A stretch of 64,000 bases of DNA from positions 17,509,530 through 17,573,529 of the forward strand of contig OW388302.1 in NCBI GenBank assembly GCA_936450465.1. The letters run 5' to 3'. This document shows, in pieces, positions 47,251 to 60,235 of this stretch. This DNA comes from Gibbula magus (taxonomy: Eukaryota; Mollusca; Gastropoda; Trochida; Trochidae). How positions within the stretch are numbered: position 1 is the stretch's first letter; every line of letters begins with the position of its first letter. The notes below the pieces were generated by a model that saw only the letters and a list, made by a program, of their open reading frames with translations, had not been told where the DNA came from and did not search any database. The translations under genes and the position numbers were made by a program.

Positions 47251-48770
47251 CATTGACTCTACAGAGTTTATTGTAAATAACCTGTGTATGGATACATTTT
47301 GAAATCCCATTTTTGTAACCCCTAACTTTTTTTTTTCAAAATCATGGTATACTTTCTTTTGGACGGTAGTACTTTGTACTTTTTCATTGTTTATTTACTA
47401 ATTGGTACGTCCCAACAAAATACGTTTTGACTTTACTGTTCCCGTTTGTGGACATGTTCTGCTTCAAACCACATCAGCTCTATTTCAAACGGGTGTTACT
47501 ATCCGAAATCTGCCATTGTTACTAACACATGTACTATGTGAACCCAGTAATTTAAATAGTTGGACACACAGAGATTGTTGAGATGTTGACACTTTCTTAC
47601 TTGTCTGTATTGTAGATATTGTAGATATTAGGAAATTAAGAAACATTTTGAGTAAATTAATACTTTGAAATATCTCAATAGGGCAAACCAACAGTGATTG
47701 AATGTTGGCAGGCGGAACACTGTTAGTACTGACATGTAATTAAATGGATGTTTTTATGCCAAAAATGTTTTAGAGCAATGGTGTTGATTAAGTCTTATAA
47801 GTGTGTGGAATACTAACATGGAATGTGTTTGGAATGTGTATATGCATTTCATTTCTCGCATGGAGAGAAATAATATTTGTTGATTGATTGGTTGATATGT
47901 TGATTGACCCAACACCATCCCGCCCTGTTAGTCTGTACATCCGGCTTCAGCCCCTTTTTTAATTGAGTTTCTCATCTTCTCATCTTGCCAGATGCGCTTT
48001 CTAATAATTTCTGTCAACGTTACCCGTGAAAACTGCAACCTAGATTAGGGCCCTTATGGTTATCCATTCCCAAAAAAATATTGTGTTATAATATGACTGA
48101 CCTTTTTCTATCATAAGATATGATCACATGGCACTGATGAATTATCTCTAGTTTCCGCAAAGATTAACAGAAAGGATTTCCAGTTTTATTAAACGTAGCT
48201 GACTACACTAACTTACTTTAATTGCAACCAATTAGGCACAAAATAACATCAAAGTATTAGAATTGTGTGTTTCAATATTTCTAGTACAAAATGTTTTTAC
48301 ATGTATGAACATGGATAAATGATATAAATCGCTAAAGAATATTTCACCTACACACTGACACTATACTAGAAATAATGTTCATATGCAAAGTCTATATAAT
48401 CTTGTTTCAAAGACATCTACTCTCTTCGTTGATGCTTCCCACTGAATATGATCCTACAAGAAAATAAAAAGGATTTTCCTTTAACACCAACATACACAAC
48501 ACATGACATAGAACATAAAACCAAAGATTCTCGAGGCTTCTAGGTTGACAACATCAGACAAGAAACATCGGAATAATCGGTCGATACACAAAGAACGAAG
48601 ACATTAGTGGTCATAGGCAGAACAATCTATCAATATTTATTAACTGTGTTGTCATACTGTCGTCATCTTTGTTTAACGTGTGTTGGTCAACCGCACAACA
48701 TGACACAGCAACAAATAGAATTGTTTATTTTCACTGTTGACACACTGTTGGCATCATTGACCATTTTTCT
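47251..48770. other. Gene-less AT-rich stretch
   Basis: Nothing supported. Confidence 0.4.
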
Positions 48771-48975
48771 GTGAAGCACGGAGCGGCGGATGAAGTATTC
48801 AGCTCCGTACGTCCGTATGTCCGTCCGTCCATCCCGTATCTTGTTGGTGAGATATCTCATGAACCGCTACACCTAGAGTATTTTAATTTAGTACCAGTCT
48901 TCACTTGGGGAATAGGCAGACATCAGTCGATTTGGGTGACCTTTACCTTATTTGTTATTAGCACGATATCTCTGA
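48771..48975. repeat. Dispersed repeat with 'tatctcatgaa' / 'accagtcgatttgggtgac' motifs
   Basis: Related to 61580-61770, which shares 'tatctcatgaa', 'accagtcgattttggtgact' and 'ttatttt', and to 50740-50925 ('ttgaccttattttcaaggtc', 'acgtttgtgaca'). The LINE remnant that follows separates this part from the 50.7 kb part. Confidence 0.55.
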
Positions 48976-48979
48976 GGGC

Positions 48980-50398
48980 ATATCAACCCGGATTGTCGTC
49001 CTTGCAAGTATATTTTAATCTTCAGGAAACCATTCACTACTATCATGAACTGCAATTTGATGTCATCGTTGCCTTTCTTGACTCTTACAAGGCATTTGAT
49101 ACTGTTTGGCATGCTAATCTAAGAGTCAAACTAATTGATAATGGTGTTAATTAAAGGACACTTATGGCGTGCTTGTGAAAAGTTTTATACTGGAATGAGA
49201 ATCTCTGTGAAAACTGGAAACTATCAATCAAAATGGTTTACTTTACTCCAGGGCATTCGCCAGGGTGGGATTCTTTCTGCCAGATTGTTCCTATTATTCA
49301 TAGATGAACTCTTGTCAGAACTAACTTCTGCTTAAAGAGATTCATTCACATTGGATCTTAACACATATTTTCCAACACAGGCAGATGATATTGCGTTAAT
49401 GAGTCCATCTACCAGTGGTCTTAGCTTAGCTCATAGCTGAGAACTATATCAGACGATCGAGGTTTCCTTTTTCTGCTACCAAATCCCAGACTTTAACTTT
49501 CCCATATGCCAGACGTAAACGTGGAAAAGACACCGATCTCAAGCTTTAGGACAGTAACTTGCCTCGTACTGTCACTATAAACACGTTGGAAGGGTGTGAA
49601 CTCTGGACAGCAATTTCAAGAACCGAAATAATAATGTTGGAGAGAGCATACAGATATGTTATCAAGTGTATTCAAGGTCTGCCGAAACGAACTCGTACTG
49701 ACATTATGCTTAGGTCTACTTGGTGTTCTGCCAATTGAAGTCGTGATAGACTCAAGAAAACTACTGTTCTTGGGCAGACAATTGACATGGACACAGAATA
49801 TCTTCCATACAAAATACTTCCCACTCGACTACTCAGATATCATCATGCGTGCTCAAAAAATCAAAAAAACTCTTATGCCAGATATATACAGACTGTGTGA
49901 TAATTATGACAGTGGTGATTATATTAGGACTTTTTTAACAGCGGCAGTTTTCAATGATATATCAGATTGAAAAAGATAGTTTTTGAGTTTCATTCGAAAG
50001 CGTGGACTGAGCGGATTCTTAACGATCCAGGACTCAATGAATTCAAACAAACGCACTCCTCGTTACCTGTCCATCCAGCTTGGGTAACTGTGCAGAAGAA
50101 CCCAATCCTTAGGCATTCTGCTGGATATTTTATTAAACTTGTAGCTGTCTACAAACTGTTAGATTCTGAAGAGTATCTGTGTGAACACTGGGGTACTTTC
50201 TTTTCAGATCCCTTGTCTCAGATCGTTACATCATGTGAGTATCTTTCTGAAGTACGGGATGATCTGTGGTGTGAACTTGCTGGTATCGGACAAATTGACT
50301 TCAGTGTGTTCCTACACAATATGTCTACACATGAACTAACTCCAACCCTTCTGTCCTGCAGTACTATCTTCTCATTGAGTAAATATGACAGCCCGTAA
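48980..50398 (+). pseudogene. Decayed LINE (non-LTR retrotransposon) remnant
   Basis: RT-like motifs in order: 'VIVAFLDSYKAFDTVWH' at 49060-49115, 'LQGIRQGGILSARLFLLFID' at 49250-49310, 'QADDIALMSPS' near 49380, then a C-terminal region with 'ERAYRYVIKCIQGLPKRTRT', 'SLLGVLPIEVVIDSRKLLFL' (one frame over) and 'LRHSAGYFIKLVAVYKLL'. Multiple frameshifts and stops. I do not assign the clade. Confidence 0.8.
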
Positions 50399-50539
50399 TT
50401 CACTTTAACTGCTGTAAAGTATATGTACAATGAAGTTTGACCCGCCCTCTATTTCTAATGTAACTGTCTAATCTCTTATTGTACAAGCTCTCCAAAATGG
50501 AGGATAATTCAGTTATATATACCAGTGCATGTGGGTGAC

Positions 50540-50925
50540 TTCGACTCCGTTTCATAACAGTGAGCACTTAAAATCGCTCATCGAGCGCTCAATTTAGCCT
50601 TCATTCTCTCCTGGACGACAAGGTGCGATTCCTCGAGGTTTGCACGCTTTGCTACGTAGCGCTATATTGAGCAATCACGCTCAAGAGAGGTTTAAGAGTA
50701 ATCGCTCATTGACCAATTGCTTTTAAACCTCTCTTGAACATGGAGCTTGACCTTATTTTCAAGGTCACTACGAGACTTCGACCAGTCTTTAAAATGTTCT
50801 TAGCACGATATAATATAAACTGAATAAAAGAAAATGTAATGGTCACTATTCGGTACAAGCTGTGTGTCCATCCTTTTATCTCATTTCGGAACATTGTCAC
50901 GTTTGTGACAATTACTTGTTATGAG
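50540..50925. repeat. Inverted-repeat element and dispersed-repeat tail
   Basis: 'caagagaggtttaa' (50681-50694) and 'ttaaacctctcttga' (near 50722-50736) form an inverted repeat. From about 50740 on the sequence is the 'gaccttattttcaaggtcac ... acgtttgtgaca' end of the repeat family also seen at 61.6-62.05 kb. Confidence 0.5.
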
Positions 50926-53900
50926 ATGGAAGAAAAGGGATAAGCACATTTGCATAATCTCTAATAAGTTAATATTTTTTCTTCAAATACTTAAAGTATG
51001 TTATCCATGATCAGTGAAAGAACAAAGTTTTCATAAAAAGACAACAACAATTCACATCACCTTTTTCAAACGCACTTCAAGGGGGAGGCGGGGGGTTTAA
51101 CTTGAAAGTATAGTTGCTACAGAGGTGTAGACTGTACACCGTCATGCTGACCCAACTATAGCTAATGACAAACACGTGCAAGATTAACCCCTATTTACAC
51201 CCGCTGTAAAAATATAGAACAATACAAAAACAGTAAAATTTGAATCTAAAAAAATTATTATCGTCACAACAAATCATCAAGCTTCAAGACAGCTGTTCAC
51301 AATAAACAAGTTTCCAAATGCAACATCGGGGTTATTTACATTCCACGAAAAAGTTGATATCAAATTTGGCACAGTCCTATTTGTCTGTAGCTATAACATC
51401 TTTTAGAAGGGACATTATTAAAAAGTCTATTTTGGTGAAGTACCTATAGGTATGAAGAAAATCAGCTAGGGGTCGAATTATTTAATGGTTGGCCATAGTT
51501 TCCTATACAAGGCTGAAGAAAAAGAAGAAAGGTTCTCGGCAGTTGACCCGAGTCAATGCAATTTCTATTTCACTAGCCCCGTGATGTGTGAGGCCCGGTG
51601 TGTCGGAGCCGGAGCCGCACAGGTTTGACTTTAAATAATATGAGAAATTATTCATGTCCATATCATTCCATGATTAAGCACTCGTGAAGAAATAACGGTA
51701 TATTCATCTTTTTCGCGTGGGACATACCAACACTTATCCACTTGTATTGTCAACAACAGCATGATATGATGGCACTGGTGGTGGTGATACTTTCCGAGTG
51801 AGAGAGAGATAGGGATATGCTGATAACTAGGAACGAGTAGGACACGATATCGATGTTAAATTTATTATGAACTTGATAAGAGATACCTTTAAGTGTTTGG
51901 TACGATTCCCATGAAATCGAGATGTTAAATTTATAACCATAGTCGTGAAATTGATAAGTGATACGAAGTGATTTTTTCATGAATTGTGTGTAATACAATT
52001 TCTAGGGAATCGAGAACTATATATTTTTTGTACTTTTAAAGACTTAGACTCTTAAAGGTATAATTACACCTAGTTTAATTAAAGTATATCTCTATGTGGA
52101 AAATATTAGTATCCATTTGAGCATTATCAACTGTCAAAAGTATAAATCACACGTTTCTGAATTCAATATGACGGAATCAACCTACATTGATAGTTTTGAG
52201 TGAAATAAAGATTGAGAATTTGAGAAGAAGATAAAATCGAAATCAGGTCCAAACTCAAGTCTTCCACATTTTTCAGTACCTAGAAGAAATCGACATCCTT
52301 CAAAACATCAAGAGGTTCGCTGGTACAGTGTAGTGAGCTTTATATGCTGCACACTATGCGTCTGGTTTGACTTACCAAGATATGCTCGAGTTCTACACCA
52401 TGGCTTTGGAACGCCTTTGTATGGTAGGTCCACAGGCACCAAACTATTTATATACATATACGTATACCTAGCTGTTTGTATACAATTAAAAAAGGGGAAA
52501 CACGGTCGGCCATCTTGGATCCTAACATGGGACCGAAAATGTAAATGAACATTTTTCAAATATTTATACCAGGAAGTTAGTTTAACTCAAATAGAAACAC
52601 TGTAAATGCACGAGGTATAACTGCATAGTCCAATCATGGTATACCCCTGCACGTCATACTGCAGTTAATGTATGTATCTGTTTCAGATGGTAACTGGTTT
52701 AAGTTCATCCCTAACCAGTTAAACAAATACGGCTAGCATCCCGTGAACAGAATAGTGAATGTGCTAAATGACATATTTAAAAAGAAAACAGGCATTGACA
52801 ACATTACCGTCAGCCAGGTAAATAATATAGAAAATACAGGTTATTGTCAAGATTTGATTTTACATCTATGGTTAAATTATGAATCAAAACGTCTGCTTCA
52901 AAAAACGCACAATACGCTAGCCACGCAATGTTCGTTGTTATCCATGAACAAAAAAATATTTTCGCCAAAACAGAAAAATAACTTGGTTGAGAGATTTCTT
53001 GCCATGATTTTGATCAATTTCAAAATGAAAATGTTTCTCAAAATTCAACTACTCCCACAGCTAGTATGTTTTGTTTGGTGCTGTCGCGGTTTGACATTGA
53101 CTTGGTCAGTATGTTACAGAGTTATGTCCCTTTAAACATTAAGTCAAAATTCAATTTTTTTAAAATGACTATTTTCAAGAGTGAACGATCAACATCGCTC
53201 TGAGGCCAATTGATTTTGAATTGATTGAATGGTCGGGGTAGTAGTATACTCTTTCATTTGTTTATTAAGATTTTCTAATATTTTCTCGCTAGCTGTACAG
53301 GAAGACCAGCCACGAACTTCGTGTTGTTGTTTGTAACCTTAGCAACATGAGTGTCGAATACAAATACTTCCATCCAAAACAACACCGGATGTCTCCATAT
53401 AAATCTCAGGTTTCATATTTGTGTCATTTTGAAGGTTATTGTTTTCTCAGGTAAACCTCCTTTCAAGGCCATACAGAATATCCCTGAGGAAATGTATAGA
53501 ATATACCTGCTCCTGAATGTAAACTTTAACGTGAATCATAAATTATCGAATAACCTCATTTGATGTTTTAATTTGAATCACAGAACAAATCGAAAATTTC
53601 ACACTTGACATGATAGTATTCGAACATGCATCCATTTGCACCTTAAACTGGACAGTCTACCACGAGACCATGAAGAACCTGGTAAAGAAACGTTAAACAA
53701 CACTATCTGTAATCACGTGTCCCCGGTCGCTCTTTTTAATACTATTTTCAGTGTTCACGTTTCATGAGCATGGCTATGTCATTCCTTCTCTTTATATATC
53801 AGATATAACACTCACCTTCGGTTTTGGTTCGGGGTCGGGAGAGTGTTATATATTTTATGTAGCGACTGCAGTTCACATGTCCATGACCATGGTAGGAAAA

Positions 53901-53990
53901 TTGCATTCTGATTTTATAATATAATTATACCAACCGCTAGAAAATTCGTACATCTATAACATGATGTATACAAACAAATGTTTATATCAT
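50926..53990. other. Stretch without a supported gene
   Basis: Open frames at 52308-52559 and 52743-53135 have no recognisable features or splice context. A short inverted repeat 'atataacactc ... gagtgttatat' lies at 53804-53852. Confidence 0.4.
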
Positions 53991-54004
53991 GGCCTCAACA
54001 TACT

Positions 54005-54985
54005 CATATTTTGATCATTCCTTGATTGCACAGAACATATTCAGATTGTGTTCATTCATTGATTGCACAGAACATATTCAGAGTGTGATCATTCCTAGAT
54101 TGCACAGAACATATCAATATTGTGTTCATTCCTAGATTGCACAGAACATATTAAGATTTTGATCATTCCTAGAATGCACAGAACATATCAATATTGTGTT
54201 CATTCCTAGATTGCACAGAACATATTCAGATTGTGATCATACCTAGATTGCACAGATTATATTCAGATCGTGATCATTCATAGATTGCACAGAACATATT
54301 CAGAATGTGTTCAATCATAGATTGCACAGAACATATTCAGATTGTGTTCATTCCTAGATTGCACAGAACATATTCAGATTGTGTTCATTCATTGATTGCA
54401 CAGAACATATTCAGAGTGTGATCATTCCTAGATTGCACAGAACATATCAATATTGTGTTCATTCCTAGATTGCACAGAACATATTAAGATTTTGATCATT
54501 CCTAGAATGCACAGAACATATCAATATTGTGTTCATTCCTAGATTGCACAGAACATATTCAGATTGTGATCATACCTAGATTGCACAGATTATATTCAGA
54601 TCGTGATCATTCATAGATTGCACAGAACATATTCAGAATGTGTTCAATCATAGATTGCACAGAACATATTCAGATTGTGTTCATTCCTAGATTGCACAGA
54701 ACATATTCAGATTGTGTTCATTCCTAGATTGCACAGAACATATTCAGATTGTTTTCCTTCCTAGATTGCACAGAACATATTCAGATTGTGTTCATTCCTA
54801 GATTGCACAGAACATATTAAGAGTGTGATCATTCCTTGATTTCACAGAACATATTCAAATTGGGATCATTCCTAGATTGCTCAGAACATATTCCGATTGT
54901 GTTAATTCCTAGGTTGTTCATTCCGAGGTTGCACAGAACATATTATGCTTGTGATCATTCCTAGATTGCACAGAACATATTCAGA
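54005..54985. repeat. Minisatellite, 37-bp unit, with 9-unit higher-order repeat
   Basis: Unit 'agaacatattcagattgtgt' plus 'tcattcctagattgcac', about 26 copies. The block from 54048 to about 54345 recurs at 54381-54675 with the same unit variants in the same order, an offset of 333 bases or nine units. This shows a recent block duplication. Confidence 0.92.
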
Positions 54986-54989
54986 TTAC

Positions 54990-56620
54990 TTTTTAAATAA
55001 GGTATAAATATATATATTAATTGTTTTTAAAAATGTGCATCTTTATTAAATGTTGAGGAATATAATAGTACATGGGCATCTAGGTCAAGTTCACAAGTAA
55101 ATTCTCCAAATTAAGTGGGTATCGTATCGTATTTTGTTGATGAAAGTTTCAATTAGTAAACTAGAAATATGTTTCTGGTATATTTCAATACTTTGTTGAA
55201 CATGAAATACAAACAAATCAACTGTGAGTAGTATTTAAGATTAGTGTTCTAGGATAAAGGTAAACCCGTTTCTGACAGCTAATGATTACATATTTGAAAC
55301 ATGCAGTCTACAATGACTGTGGTATTATCCAAGGAAAATATTCGGTTGAACTATGGTCCAGCTGTGAGTACATGGTCAACATGTCGTAGAGAACCGAGAG
55401 CACTCACCATACTGTATGTTTCTTGTTTGACGTACTTACTCAATTTAGTTCTCGGTACTGTTCCACGAACCAAGTTTAGTCCTAAATTCAAGTGTAAGCT
55501 TATCTTTAATCTTTTGCTAAGATTGATCCGAAAACTAAATCTTTTCCTAATATTCAGTATCAATTTCCTCTCAGTAAGTTGTTTTAAGTAAAATATGTGG
55601 GATGGTCGATCTGTCGAATACGTTTATTATTTAACATTCTAACATGATTATTGATTTTACTAAGTCTTTCAAATTGTACACACCGATGAAGATGAAGATA
55701 ATGTAATATTGAATGAGATTTAACTATTCTTTCTTTTCTAATTCCTAGCTGAATTTGTTAAAGGTTTGATTTATTGCTAGTTCATACCAATTAATACAGC
55801 AAGACATGTATTATATAGCGAATGTGTTGATGAATAATGTTGAATGTATGCAAGTTTGATATGACATCTATATAGATAATGTTTGATAATAGTGCAAGTG
55901 GGCCCAGATGATAGACAGCAACAAGCTCACAACTGACACGAGATCACATGACTACATTGTATCTTAAATCGGTGGTCACGTGACTAGTTCACATCACGAG
56001 GAAGATATCTAAAGGGGTCGATAGCAGTCCAGCTCTTTAAAGGTAGGGATCAAGATTGTAATTCATGTTTTTAGAATATCAAGATCACAGCATAAATATT
56101 GTTATTATTCGTTATAGAAGCTTAGAACTAACAGACAGACAGTTGGGCATGATTACTAAATCAGACTGAATATGTTCCGCTTTATTTCCTAGTATGTTTA
56201 TAAACTCAATGCTAACTTCCTGTTGGAGTGAGTGATTAAGAGGTATTAAAAACTTTAATAATTCAAGTGTAGAACTTTTGAAAACAGTGATGTTGCAGAC
56301 TGATAACTGATTAATGAGCTGTTTAGTTAAGTAACCAAAATGTAACTTGTAACGGTTCTGTTACAGATTAATAAACTGGTTGTGTAACAACAATGTAACT
56401 TGTATAAGAAGTGTTGCAGACTCATTTCCTTTGTTGTTGAAAATGTATACAAGGGACCAAAGGTACCAAAGGTACCATAAAGGAACATATTGCTAATCCT
56501 TTAAATGTATACTTTTTATCATAAACATATATATGTACCTTCATCATATTCCGAATTCAGCTTTGATTTTTAGTATATTAAGTATACCAACTTTTCATAT
56601 ATATATTTTCTCTTCATATA
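54990..56620. other. Stretch upstream of gene C without a supported gene
   Basis: Holds the promoter and 5' end of gene C, which I cannot place. Two short open frames at about 55301-55591 overlap on opposite strands and contain a 'ttctcggtactgttccacga' piece. They are not supported as genes. Confidence 0.4.
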
Positions 56621-56631
56621 ATAGACCCAAG

Positions 56632-59600
56632 ATGGCGACAGGAGGCAGGATACAGGAGGACTACTTGACTTGCAGTGTCTGCATGGAGGTGTTTCAACAT
56701 CCAGTGACACTTGCCTGTCAACACTCCTTCTGTAAGAAGTGTCTAAGAAAGTATCTGGACACAAAGGTAGAAGCTGTCAGGAAAAAGGCCATCCCCTGTC
56801 CCACGTGTAGACAGGAGACAACGGTGCCTCACCCTGACCGACCCATGGAAGAGTGGGCGGGGCAGCTGAAACCAGGACTGCTTCTTACTGGACTCATGGC
56901 CTCAATCCAACAAGGTACTTGTCAGCAACACCTTGTTTTAAATATAAGTATTTTAACATAACAAATACAGTATCAGGGTTGTGATAAGTGTGGTATTTGG
57001 ATTTGTATGCAATTAGTGCATGTATATCTAATATAAATGTTATGAATGATTTCTTCTTGTGTTCTCTATGCATTCAATAAATAAAAACACTGAACATTCA
57101 AGATGCATTAATATTTGTATTGCTATTTGTACAGCATAAATTGATTTCAATATAATCACCACAATGTTATTTTATGCAAATTACAGATCAGTCTATCAGT
57201 CTTATATCTGAAAAGATTATCAGGTGCAGCTATTGTTTCTAATGCCAAAGTTAAAACAAAAAATCAATAAACAAGATAACCTTATTTACCTAAACATTTA
57301 GAAATTATACTATAAATAATGCTTGTGTATTTGTTTGTGTTAATCTGTTAAAGAAATTGCTTAAAACCTGCATAGGGTAAACAAATGTTATGTTAAACTA
57401 ACATTTATGCAATGCAGACAATGACGTCGCTTGTAATTCAGACTGCATCTCATTTAAGTGTCTATTGTTGTGATAAAGAGAGTTAGTAGTGATAAATGAA
57501 ATTAACAGTTAAAAAATCAACTTAACATGATATAATATCTGATTTATCTGATAATAAATACATGCACATATTTAAGGATTCAGCACTTTTGAGCAGAATC
57601 CTTATTGTTATTGGCGTGTATATTTCTATTATTTCAATAATTTTGCCAAAACGGCTGAAGCAAATGCAACCAAATTTTACATGCTGATAGCCCTTAGTTT
57701 GAATAGATCAGCGAAACTTTTTGGCCCAAAAGGTCCAGCCAGTAGAGGTCCAGTTCGAATCCAAATTATCGATTTTTAACATGGGAAAAAAAGTGAAATT
57801 GCACTTTGAGACTTGAAACCTTTTTTAAAAGATGCGCATTAACAATGCGAGTGAAAAAGGAAATCAGCGCGAATGGTAGGTCACGTGGTTCCGACGCCAT
57901 AATGACTTGTTTATCTTTTACAAATTTTCCGACCCTATGCACTTTTGCAGAAACACCATTCTGAAGATATTCGCATCTGAGAGCTGAGACTTTGATTTCT
58001 ATATCGCTGAAGCATTGGGGAATAACAAGTTTGTTCTTTGTTTAGCAAACTCCTAAAGGTTTTTTCACCGTGACCTTTCAAAGGAGGGTGACTTTGAACT
58101 TTTTACAAAGTTAAAAGGCGAATATTCCCAAAACCTTGAGAGATAATTGCATGATATGTTCAGAAGTAGCATTTAAGGGCATAGGAATCAATAATACCAT
58201 CGTTCACAGCGCACAGTCAATTCCGGTCAAAATTAAAGCTGAAAAATGGCAGAAAAATGAAAAAAATAAGAATTTCAATTTTTAACTTGGGGGAAATTTT
58301 AAACATCAACAAATAAACTTGAACTTTTTTTTAGAGGATACATAATAACGATACAAGGAAAAAAGTAAATCATGACGAATTCTTAGGGCACGTGGTTTAG
58401 CCGCCATCTTGATTTTCTTCCTTTCGTTCAAGGGTCATAACTAAAAAACTTGAATAGGTAAATGCGTGATTGTTCCAGGACTACTAGATAACAGGACACT
58501 GAACAGGAATCAATGAAGAAAATCATCTTGAATAAAAAATTCAAACAAAAAAACAACAAAAAAACAACTCCAAACGATATTTCAAAATTAACTTAGAGAC
58601 TTGAAACCAGCCTCAGAAGATGCGCAATTTCAATGCCATCAATAGCTATAATTGAGGCGTAAGTCTTACTGATACGCCGCCATATTGACGATTTTACATT
58701 TTGCAAATTTTCAAATTTGGAGAAAAAAAATCTGCCACCCAATGTACCTTTAAGACACATCACATAGTTACGGACATTGTAAACAATACCTTGGGCTGAA
58801 TCATTTTATCGTCGCTTGCGACTATATTTTATATTACTTTTTGCAAACAGTATTGCATTAATATTTATCAGTTTCAACAGTATCAAATTAATGTTTTCCA
58901 GGACCTGATCTTTCAAGACTTCAGGAACGCCAACATAATCTGGCAAAGAAAATTGATTCAACAAATGTGGGGATTAAAAATCTTGACAAGCAAACAACAA
59001 CTCTTCTAGATGTAAGATCCAGTATGGATTCAGAAATAAGGAAAACCATAAAGGAAGCTATGGATACTCTGAATCAGAAGGAAGATCAACTGATTAAGAA
59101 GGTGAAGGATCAAACAGAACAAGACAGAGATAAGTTGAGGTCGATGATAAAGACAAAACAAATATATCTACAGATGTACCAGCAGCAGTCTCAGTTCATC
59201 CAGCAGGCCCTGGAGTTGGAGGATGAGGAGCAGCTGTTTGAGATGTATCTGTCGTCTGGGTCAGAAGCTGGAGCAGACGTCACAGTGACACAGAGGAAGG
59301 ACAGAACAGATGTTGCTGATATCAGCTTTATACACGACCTTGAACCATTGAAGAAACAGATTGAAATGATGGATGTGAAGATTAACAAGATGATGATTCA
59401 GCAGATTGACAACATAGATCTGACAGCCTCACCTGTACTAGATGAAGTTATTGAAACTAAACTTAATGTGGGAGACATATGTTATGTTACAGATGGTTTG
59501 ATAATGAACAGTGCAGGTACAAAGGTAACTGTGTTCGCTGATTATGCCACACGGCATCTGAAATCATTTTACACTAGAGAAGGAAAGTCATGTTCAAGTG

Positions 59601-60235
59601 TACTCTGGCACTCTGGTACACCCTATTGTATAACAGTTATCAGTGAAGGTAAGGTAGCTGTGTCTCTTCTTTACTGTCAAAGTATCATCACATTTGCTGT
59701 GACTCCTGACCTGGAACCCCTGTCTACGATACAGACAAGTGAGAACTATTGGGGTCTGTCTACTCTGGATCAGTCAACACTAGTGGCTGGTTCTAATGAT
59801 CCACCCTCTGTGGATCTGATTGATATGAAGGGAACAATCTTGAAGACCTTCACAACAATTCCTGTCATAGGAAAGAGCTTCATTGATCCTCACTACATAC
59901 ATGTAACCAGACAAGGCACTATCCTGGTGTCAGACAGTGGTCTGAAGTCTATAATCTGTCTGACACGGTCTGGTGACATTGTATTCACATACACACCTAC
60001 TGGAGACAGAGCACTGAGATATCCATGGGGAATCACATCCACCAGTACAGGAGACATTCTTGTATCTGACAGTGCAGCACACAAAGTGATTCATCTCAGT
60101 GAGTCAGGAGAGTTCATCAGAGACATTCTGACAGCAGAGGATGGTTTACAGGGGCCAACTGGTCTGTGTGTTGATGGAGACAAACTGTGTGTCACGATGC
60201 AGTTCAAGGGTTTACACAAATACAGATTTGTTTAG
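56632..60235 (+). CDS. Gene C: RING-coiled-coil-NHL protein (TRIM-like, B-boxes lost)
   Basis: Two coding exons, 56632-56914 and 58902-60235, with a phase-1 intron (donor 'caag|gtacttg', acceptor 'gttttccag'), give 538 residues. The ATG at 56632 has good context ('caagatgg'). The RING is C3HC4: Cys14, Cys17, Cys29, His31, Cys34, Cys37, Cys56, Cys59, all present, so E3 ubiquitin ligase activity is expected. Exon 2 starts with the family linker GPDL but goes straight to 'RLQERQHNLAKKID', so both B-boxes of gene B are deleted in frame. A coiled coil (~97-215) and an NHL-type propeller (~270-538, ending HKYRFV) follow. The coiled coil should mediate dimerisation, and the propeller should choose the substrate. 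Exon 2 is highly similar to gene B outside the deletion. The first exon is unrelated to the CARD exon. Confidence 0.85.
56915..58901 (+). other. Intron 1 of gene C with internal repeats
   Basis: No B-box exon was found in it. From about 57570 to 58740 there are recurring pieces: 'gagacttgaaacc' with 'agatgcgca' at about 57810 and 58597, and 'gcacgtggttt' or 'cacgtggttcc' with 'gccgccat' or 'gacgccat' at about 57884, 58388 and 58673. This suggests an old repeated element of about 500-800 bp. Confidence 0.5.

Noticed and set aside
52308..52559. Overlapping frames on both strands near 52.3-52.5 kb
   Set aside because: No domain, splice or repeat evidence favours either strand.
54005..54985. CRISPR-like direct repeats
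   Set aside because: The 37-bp units follow each other without spacers. It is a tandem satellite.
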